From: Salinimicrobium catena
Lineage (GTDB): Bacteria; Bacteroidota; Bacteroidia; Flavobacteriales; Flavobacteriaceae
Reading direction: 5' to 3'
Assembly (NCBI RefSeq): GCF_900102915.1
Contig: NZ_FNGG01000001.1
Span: 868,001-932,000, forward strand
DNA: 64,000 nt
Shown: piece by piece, positions 59,677-64,000 of the stretch
Layout: the number at the start of each line of letters is the position of its first letter
How positions within the stretch are numbered: position 1 is the stretch's first letter
Position numbers and translations under genes: made by a program
Notes under the pieces: generated by a model
What the model was told of the DNA's origin: nothing
What the model saw: the letters and a program-made list of their open reading frames with translations, nothing else
The model's database searches: none

Positions 59677-60981
59677 TTAGATCTGAGGTTTTGGCTTTGA
59701 AGGATTCATTAGATCATCTTTGAAACTGTGTAGGATCTCCTTGTGATGCCGTTTGAAAAATTCCGGGTCAAAATTGGCTTCTTCCAAATGTTTCAGAACA
59801 TGTTCTATTGGTCGTTGCTCTGTGAGCCACCTGTCAAAAACTTCGTGCTTCATTCTAATTCCGAAGCTGTTGATGCCCAGGAATCTGCCGGAACCTTTTT
59901 CAAAAGCAAGGGTAACCGCTTTTTTACCATCTCTGTGTTCCCAATGGAGTTGCTGTTCATTTTCAGGCGGGGTGGCTGAGACATTGCCGTAGGTTTGGTA
60001 TTCGATCTCAAAGAATTTCGCGCTGTTGAACCAATTTCCGGGATTGTACTTAAATGGATTTCCGCAGATGGTCTGAGCTACCGTCTCGCCCATCATCCTG
60101 GCGGTATACCACACCGCTTCAATTGGCCTTCTGCCCGGTTTCGGCTCCCGTTGCTGGGCGCAGTCCCCAATTGAATATATGCTTTCAATGTTCGTCTTGA
60201 GGTAAGGATCCACAAGTATTCCAACATCGGTTTCAATTCCTGAACCTTTTAAAAATGCAATGTTCGGTTGCACTCCAACTGTGAGCCCAACCAGGTCTGT
60301 TTCGATCTGATCCCCTTTTTTCGTGGTAACGCTCGTTACTTTATTTTTACCGGAAATTGATTCCAGTTCGGTCATGTTCCGCAGTCCAATGCCGTGACTG
60401 GAAATATGCCGGGCAACGAATTCTGAATCTTTTTGCGGTAATACATTCCGCCAGAAGGAATCTTCCCTGATCAGCATGGTGACGGGAATATTGCGGGTGT
60501 GCAGCATTTCGGCGAGTTCCACGCCAATGAGTCCGCCGCCCACTATGGTAGCGTGTCGGCAGTTTTTGGTGTTCTTTTCGAGCAATTCCAGGTCCTGCTT
60601 GGATACCAGTCCCTGGACTCCCTGCAGGTCCTGACCTTCCCAGCCCAACTTCCGTGGAATGGAACCAGTAGCAATGATCAATTGATCATAAGGCAATTTT
60701 TCATTACCTGCCAAAAAAAGGGTTTTAGCCTCGGGGTCTATCTTCTCGACATAGGCCAGCTTGAGGTCGATCCTGTTCTTCTCCCAAAACCAGTCTTCGT
60801 AAGGTTCCAGGTGTTCCCATTTCATATGGCCCATGTAAAAATACATCAAGGCGGTGCGGGAAAAGAAATATTTATTTTCCGAAGAGATAACGGTGATCTT
60901 CTTTTCAGAAATGCGGCGAATATGCCTTGCGGCAGTAATGCCGGCAATTCCGTTGCCAATAATGACCACATGCTCCTGCAT
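59677..60981 (-). CDS. FAD/NAD(P)-dependent oxidoreductase of the arsenosugar gene string
   Basis: The 434-aa protein has FAD motif VIIGNGIAGITAARHI (about 5-20), ATGSIPRKLGWEG (about 106-118), NAD motif ATIVGGGLIGVELAEML (about 145-161) and YSIGDCAQQREP (about 268-279), as in nitrite-reductase/rubredoxin-reductase-like flavoproteins. There is no redox CxxC. The C-terminal 150 residues form an additional domain. The start codon overlaps the stop of the nucleoside phosphorylase by one base (TAATG), showing coupling. The substrate is unknown. Confidence 0.85.
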   Translation of the reverse strand: MQEHVVIIGNGIAGITAARHIRRISEKKITVISSENKYFFSRTALMYFYMGHMKWEHLEPYEDWFWEKNRIDLKLAYVEKIDPEAKTLFLAGNEKLPYDQLIIATGSIPRKLGWEGQDLQGVQGLVSKQDLELLEKNTKNCRHATIVGGGLIGVELAEMLHTRNIPVTMLIREDSFWRNVLPQKDSEFVARHISSHGIGLRNMTELESISGKNKVTSVTTKKGDQIETDLVGLTVGVQPNIAFLKGSGIETDVGILVDPYLKTNIESIYSIGDCAQQREPKPGRRPIEAVWYTARMMGETVAQTICGNPFKYNPGNWFNSAKFFEIEYQTYGNVSATPPENEQQLHWEHRDGKKAVTLAFEKGSGRFLGINSFGIRMKHEVFDRWLTEQRPIEHVLKHLEEANFDPEFFKRHHKEILHSFKDDLMNPSKPKPQI

Positions 60982-61811
60982 TAAGAAACGGGTTTTAGTT
61001 CGATTCTTTTGATAAGTTCCCTGAACAGGGTGATCATTTGTGGCTCTGCCTTACCTGCTGCCTGAATAATGTCATAGATATCTACCGGTTGCAGATCATC
61101 AGGATCACATTCATCGGTCAAGACCGAAACAGCGGCAACAGGAATTCCAAGATGATTGGCCACGATCACTTCAGGGACGGTGCTCATTCCAACGGCATCG
61201 GCACCAATGATCTTTAGATAACGGTATTCTGCACGGGTCTCCAGCTGTGGCCCCACTACAGAGGCATATACCCCCTTGTGCAGAGTGATGTTGTTCTCTT
61301 TGGCGATCTCCTGCATGATCCTCCCGCTCTCCTGGTCATAAGGTTCGCTCATATCGGTAAACCTTGTACCCAGGTGCTCCACGCCTCTAAAAGCAAGCGG
61401 TGAGCCGCCCTGCAGGTTGATGTGGTCATCGATAAGCATAATTTCACCCTTTTTGAATTCCGGGTTAATGGCGCCCGCGGCGTTGGATACGAGCAGTTTT
61501 TTAATCCCCAGCCTCTTCATGACGCGCACGGGGAAAGTTACATCCCACAGGGTATAACCTTCGTAAATGTGAAAGCGGCCCTGCATCACCACCACCTTCT
61601 TGTCGTCCAGTTTTCCATAGATGAGCTTCCCTTTATGGAATTCTACGGTAGCAGTGGGAAAACCTGGAATGTGGTTATAGCTCACTTCGGCGATGATCTC
61701 CAGTTCATCTACCAGTTTCCCGAGCCCGGTGCCCAGGATGATCCCTAATTCCGGGTCCTCGAACCCTCTTGCCTGCAAAAATTCTGTTGTTTCCTCTAAA
61801 GCTTTGATCAT
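60981..61811 (-). CDS. Purine nucleoside phosphorylase
   Basis: The 276-aa enzyme has the PNP family blocks GIILGTGLGKL (about 22-32, phosphate loop), VMQGRFHIYEGY (about 75-86), LLVSNAAGAINPEFKKGEIMLIDDHINL (about 105-132), GPQLETRAEYR (about 186-196) and AVGMSTVPEVIVANHLGI (about 206-223). It cleaves purine nucleosides with phosphate. Next to ArsS it could remove adenine from a dimethylarsinoyl-deoxyadenosine intermediate, which is inference. It follows the glycosyltransferase gene with 1 bp between. Confidence 0.93.
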   Translation of the reverse strand: MIKALEETTEFLQARGFEDPELGIILGTGLGKLVDELEIIAEVSYNHIPGFPTATVEFHKGKLIYGKLDDKKVVVMQGRFHIYEGYTLWDVTFPVRVMKRLGIKKLLVSNAAGAINPEFKKGEIMLIDDHINLQGGSPLAFRGVEHLGTRFTDMSEPYDQESGRIMQEIAKENNITLHKGVYASVVGPQLETRAEYRYLKIIGADAVGMSTVPEVIVANHLGIPVAAVSVLTDECDPDDLQPVDIYDIIQAAGKAEPQMITLFRELIKRIELKPVS

Positions 61812-61812
61812 T

Positions 61813-62421
61813 TTATTCTATTATTTGCTGAAGTTCAGGGTGCTCGAGCATGTCTTCATAAGTATCGATGTCATTGCGTTCCTCCAGCAGGGTTAAGGTT
61901 TCATTTTTAAGGTCCTGCAGGGTTTGCTGCAGTACAGCATCTGTTCCCCAGGTTTTATTCCTGAAAAGATCCGAATTTAAGGATTTCATTCCTAATAAAT
62001 AATATCCGCCATCCTGTGCAGGACCAATTACGTAATCTGTTTGAAGGAGTCCCGAAAAAGCCTTTTTCAGGTCTTCTTCCTGCAGGTCCAACAGGTCACT
62101 GCCAATGATTGCAATATTCGTATAGCCTTCTGCAAACCCTGTTCTAAAGGCATTTTCCATCCGCTCTCCAAGGTCTCTTCCTTTTTGTTCTTTTTTCTGA
62201 AAAATATCATTGTCCCAGATATCTTTTTCCTGAATTGCTTCGGAATAATAAACTACTTTATCGCACGGCAGGTCCTGTGTCACCCGGAAGGTACGCTGCA
62301 GCAGGAAAGTATAGATCTTCAGGGCGTTCTGGTCACCGATCTTCGCGGCAAGTCTTTTCTTGACCTTCCCCGGTTCAGGATTACGGGTAAAGATCATTAG
62401 CAGGTTCTTAATTTGGGGCAT
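61813..62421 (-). CDS. TIGR04282-type arsenosugar biosynthesis glycosyltransferase (DUF2064)
   Basis: I choose the ATG at 62421 (203 aa, MPQIKNLLMIFTRNPEPGK), since the longer frame runs into arsS. Motifs are the nucleotide-sugar-binding FTRNPEPGKVKKRLA (about 10-24), DLGERMENAF (about 87-96), IIGSDLLDL (D-x-x-D, about 107-115) and VIGPAQDGGYYLLGMK (about 134-149). The family is a GT-A-like transferase found next to arsS, thought to add a sugar-like group in arsenosugar formation. It starts 11 bp after arsS. Confidence 0.88.
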   Translation of the reverse strand: MPQIKNLLMIFTRNPEPGKVKKRLAAKIGDQNALKIYTFLLQRTFRVTQDLPCDKVVYYSEAIQEKDIWDNDIFQKKEQKGRDLGERMENAFRTGFAEGYTNIAIIGSDLLDLQEEDLKKAFSGLLQTDYVIGPAQDGGYYLLGMKSLNSDLFRNKTWGTDAVLQQTLQDLKNETLTLLEERNDIDTYEDMLEHPELQQIIE

Positions 62422-62432
62422 GTTGAAATCTT

Positions 62433-63497
62433 TTATGTAAGGCTTCCCTGGCAGCTGCTTCCTGCACCGGCAGTGCAGCCGTAACAATGTTGCGAAATGC
62501 AGATCTCCCTGTCCTGCAGCTGTTCTTCATTAAAATCTTTAATGTGCTTCACTTTTGATGCCACTTTGAGGCTCAGCATCTGGTTGAAATCACAGTCATA
62601 AAGCCAGCCGTCCCAGCCTACCGAAAGCGTATTGGTGCACATCACGTTCTTCACCGCGGAAGGATTGAACGCCTCCACAAGAGCATACATGTAATCCTCA
62701 TAATTTTCGGAAGCGATAAGGTATTCTAGAAACCGGCTTATTGGAAGATTCGTTATGCTGAAAAGCTGATTGAACTCGATACCGAAATCCTCAAAAAGGG
62801 CTTTTTTAAAATCCTTTTCCAGCGCTTCCTGGTTGGTGGGCAAAAATGCTCCGGCAGGATTATAGACCAGGTCCAGGGTCAGTCCCGACCCTTCTTTTCC
62901 GTATCCCACGGCATTGAGCATTTTCAGGGCTTCAATGGACTTGCTGAAAACCCCTTTTCCCCGCTGCCTGTCGGTCTTTTCCTTTTTGTAGAACGGCAGG
63001 GAGGATACCACATGAATATTGTGGTTTTTGAAGAACTCCGGAAGGTCATGAAATTTTTTATTTGCCAGGATAATGGTAAGATTCGACCGTACGATAAAAT
63101 CTTCGATCCCGGCTTTCGCTGCCTCTTCCACGAACCACCTAAAATTCGGGTTCATCTCAGGAGCACCTCCGGTAAGATCAAGGGTTTTTGTCCCTGAAGT
63201 GCGTATCACTTCCAGACATTGCTCCATGGTCTCCCGGGTCATGATCTCCTTGCGATCCGGCCCTGCGTCTACATGGCAATGCGAGCAAACCTGGTTACAC
63301 ATATAGCCCAGGTTGAGCTGCAGGATCTCCAGTTTTTGTGGTTTTAAAGGAAAATTCCCGCTTTTGGCGATCTTCTCTTTGAAAAGGGGCAGTTCGCCCT
63401 CTGCAAAGATCCCGTTTGACAGGAAATCGAGTTGTTTCTGCGGATCGGCAAGTTCATTCTTTCTTGCCAAAAGTGATTTTACAGGCATAAATTTCAT
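62433..63497 (-). CDS. arsS: Arsenosugar biosynthesis radical SAM protein ArsS
   Basis: The 354-aa protein has the radical SAM motif LGYMCNQVCSHCHVDAGPDRKE (C-x3-C-x2-C, about 69-90), the SAM-binding LDLTGGAPEMNP (about 109-120) and the C-terminal SPASM-like cluster HCYGCTAGAGSSC (about 338-350), all typical of ArsS. ArsS transfers a 5'-deoxyadenosyl group to dimethylarsenite on the way to arsenosugars. An alternative ATG at 63488 lies three codons in. It is the first gene of the tight downstream operon. Confidence 0.93.
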   Translation of the reverse strand: MKFMPVKSLLARKNELADPQKQLDFLSNGIFAEGELPLFKEKIAKSGNFPLKPQKLEILQLNLGYMCNQVCSHCHVDAGPDRKEIMTRETMEQCLEVIRTSGTKTLDLTGGAPEMNPNFRWFVEEAAKAGIEDFIVRSNLTIILANKKFHDLPEFFKNHNIHVVSSLPFYKKEKTDRQRGKGVFSKSIEALKMLNAVGYGKEGSGLTLDLVYNPAGAFLPTNQEALEKDFKKALFEDFGIEFNQLFSITNLPISRFLEYLIASENYEDYMYALVEAFNPSAVKNVMCTNTLSVGWDGWLYDCDFNQMLSLKVASKVKHIKDFNEEQLQDREICISQHCYGCTAGAGSSCQGSLT

Positions 63498-63536
63498 TCA
63501 CGGTGCCGGTGTCCCGGCAATTCCATCTTTCTTTAG

Positions 63537-63856
63537 ATCTGGGACCTCTCGTTTTATTCGGAGTGAGCGACTCCTACGTCAGGACTTCGTCCTTCCTTGG
63601 ATCTGAGACCCCTCGTACCTCGGGGTGAGCGACTTCTACGTCGCTGTTTCGCATCTCCTTGGATCTGGGACCCCTCGTCTCCTCGGGGTGAGCGACTTCT
63701 ACGTCGCTGTTTCACAGCTCCTCGAATCTGAGACCCCTCGTCTCCTCGGGGTGAGCGACTCCTACGTCGCTGCTTCGCATCTCCTTGGATCTGAGACCTC
63801 TCGTCTCCTCGGGGTGAGCGACTCCTACGTCGCTGCTTCGCATCTCCTTGGATCTG
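63537..63856. repeat. 63-bp tandem repeat array (five units) between arsS and the upstream gene
   Basis: Units begin with ATCTGAGAC or a variant at 63537, 63601, 63663, 63726 and 63789, with a partial start at 63852. Spacings are 64, 62, 63, 63 and 63 bp, and later units are more alike than the first. Each unit carries two hairpins: a CCCC...CGGGG stem within CCCCTCGTCTCCTCGGGG and a GCGAC...GTCGC stem within GCGACTCCTACGTCGC. Open frames across it arise from the period being divisible by three. Confidence 0.85.
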
Positions 63857-63857
63857 C

Positions 63858-64000
63858 TCACATTGAAAGCTTTTTGTATTTGTTCATCATTTGCACTCCA
63901 TGCACAAGGGTTGCACCACTTTTAATGGCGGCCCCCACATGTACGGCTTCCATCATTTCTTCCTTTTCTATCCCTCTTTCTAATCCGTCTTTGGTGTAGG
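63858..64000 (-). CDS. C-terminal end of an AhpD/carboxymuconolactone-decarboxylase-like protein
   Basis: Only the last 47 codons are inside the window, ending at a stop at 63858-63860. The visible sequence has EEMMEAVHVGAAIKSGATLV followed by HGVQMMNKYKK, the C-terminal helix pattern of AhpD/CMD-fold proteins. In Bacteroidota and Cyanobacteria a peroxidase-like CMD protein lies in arsenosugar clusters, so this is likely its equivalent. The active Cys motif would lie beyond the window. Confidence 0.7.
   Translation of the reverse strand, partial: YTKDGLERGIEKEEMMEAVHVGAAIKSGATLVHGVQMMNKYKKLSM

Noticed and set aside
63537..63856. Possible CRISPR array
   Set aside because: The units are continuous 63-bp tandem copies with no unique spacers between them, and no cas genes are present.
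63625..63999. Open reading frame of 124 codons on the plus strand
   Set aside because: It arises from the 63-bp repeat (a multiple of three) and runs antisense into the AhpD-like gene. Its translation is the same 21-residue unit repeated.

Overview
The window reads as chromosomal DNA of a marine or soil member of the Flavobacteriaceae (Bacteroidota; Gramella, Salegentibacter and Zunongwangia are similar in style). This is inferred from several things. Bacteroidota-type -7 promoter boxes (TAnnTTTG) stand before many genes and there are few Shine-Dalgarno sites. A CzcA pump is fused to its own TolC-like channel. Mevalonate-pathway genes, an arsenosugar operon and a REP/RAYT relic are present, and several families are typical of the phylum. 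No database search was possible, so all names rest on reading motifs and overall protein resemblance.

Layout. 1-11.8 kb is core chromosome: a truncated flippase-like membrane protein, ruvC, hemW, a cyclase-family protein, DUF4260, MmcQ/YjbR, a membrane MutS-like ATPase, a YdjM-like membrane protein and a DUF885 peptidase. It continues with a decayed RAYT transposase embedded in REP hairpins, a PhnA-type protein and an M20 dipeptidase. An IS3-family element with imperfect terminal inverted repeats and a 3-bp target duplication occupies 11825-13139.

13328-31694 is an 18.3-kb integrative mobilizable element in the 3' end of tRNA-Leu(UAG). It is bounded by 54-bp att repeats, with paired GGGGTAACAC motifs just inside both ends. 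Its right part holds a tyrosine integrase, SF3 helicase, primase, MobC, a MOBP-like relaxase, and candidate oriT and replication-origin repeats. No type IV secretion genes are visible. Its left part is a metal-resistance string on the minus strand: ArsR/CadC-like regulator, MerTP-like importer, flavin reductase, GDCCVxC protein, small signal-peptide protein, fused CzcA-TolC, CusB-like adaptor, two CDF exporters, a ZIP protein and a Na/Ca-exchanger-family protein.

31.7-48 kb returns to core genes: lipoproteins, a PQQ-type sugar dehydrogenase, an OFA-family transporter, TerC and an alcohol dehydrogenase. A compact operon of a YqcI/GntA-type heme N-oxygenase, PaiB and a DUF1989 protein follows. 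Then come SDR and SemiSWEET genes, an HI0933 flavoprotein, two mevalonate-pathway genes with a UbiA prenyltransferase, and an RluB-like pseudouridine synthase. 48.3-51.6 kb is a polyamine operon: arginine decarboxylase, agmatinase and a deoxyhypusine-synthase-like protein.

52.2-54 kb holds an unusual single-chain HTH / membrane / serine-hydrolase fusion with near-identical repeats on both sides. From 64 kb down to 54.4 kb a minus-strand string runs through an arsenosugar module (AhpD-like protein, ArsS, TIGR04282 glycosyltransferase, purine nucleoside phosphorylase, flavin reductase, polyferredoxin) into three membrane-linked glycosyltransferase genes. A 63-bp tandem repeat array of about five units lies between the first two arsenosugar genes.
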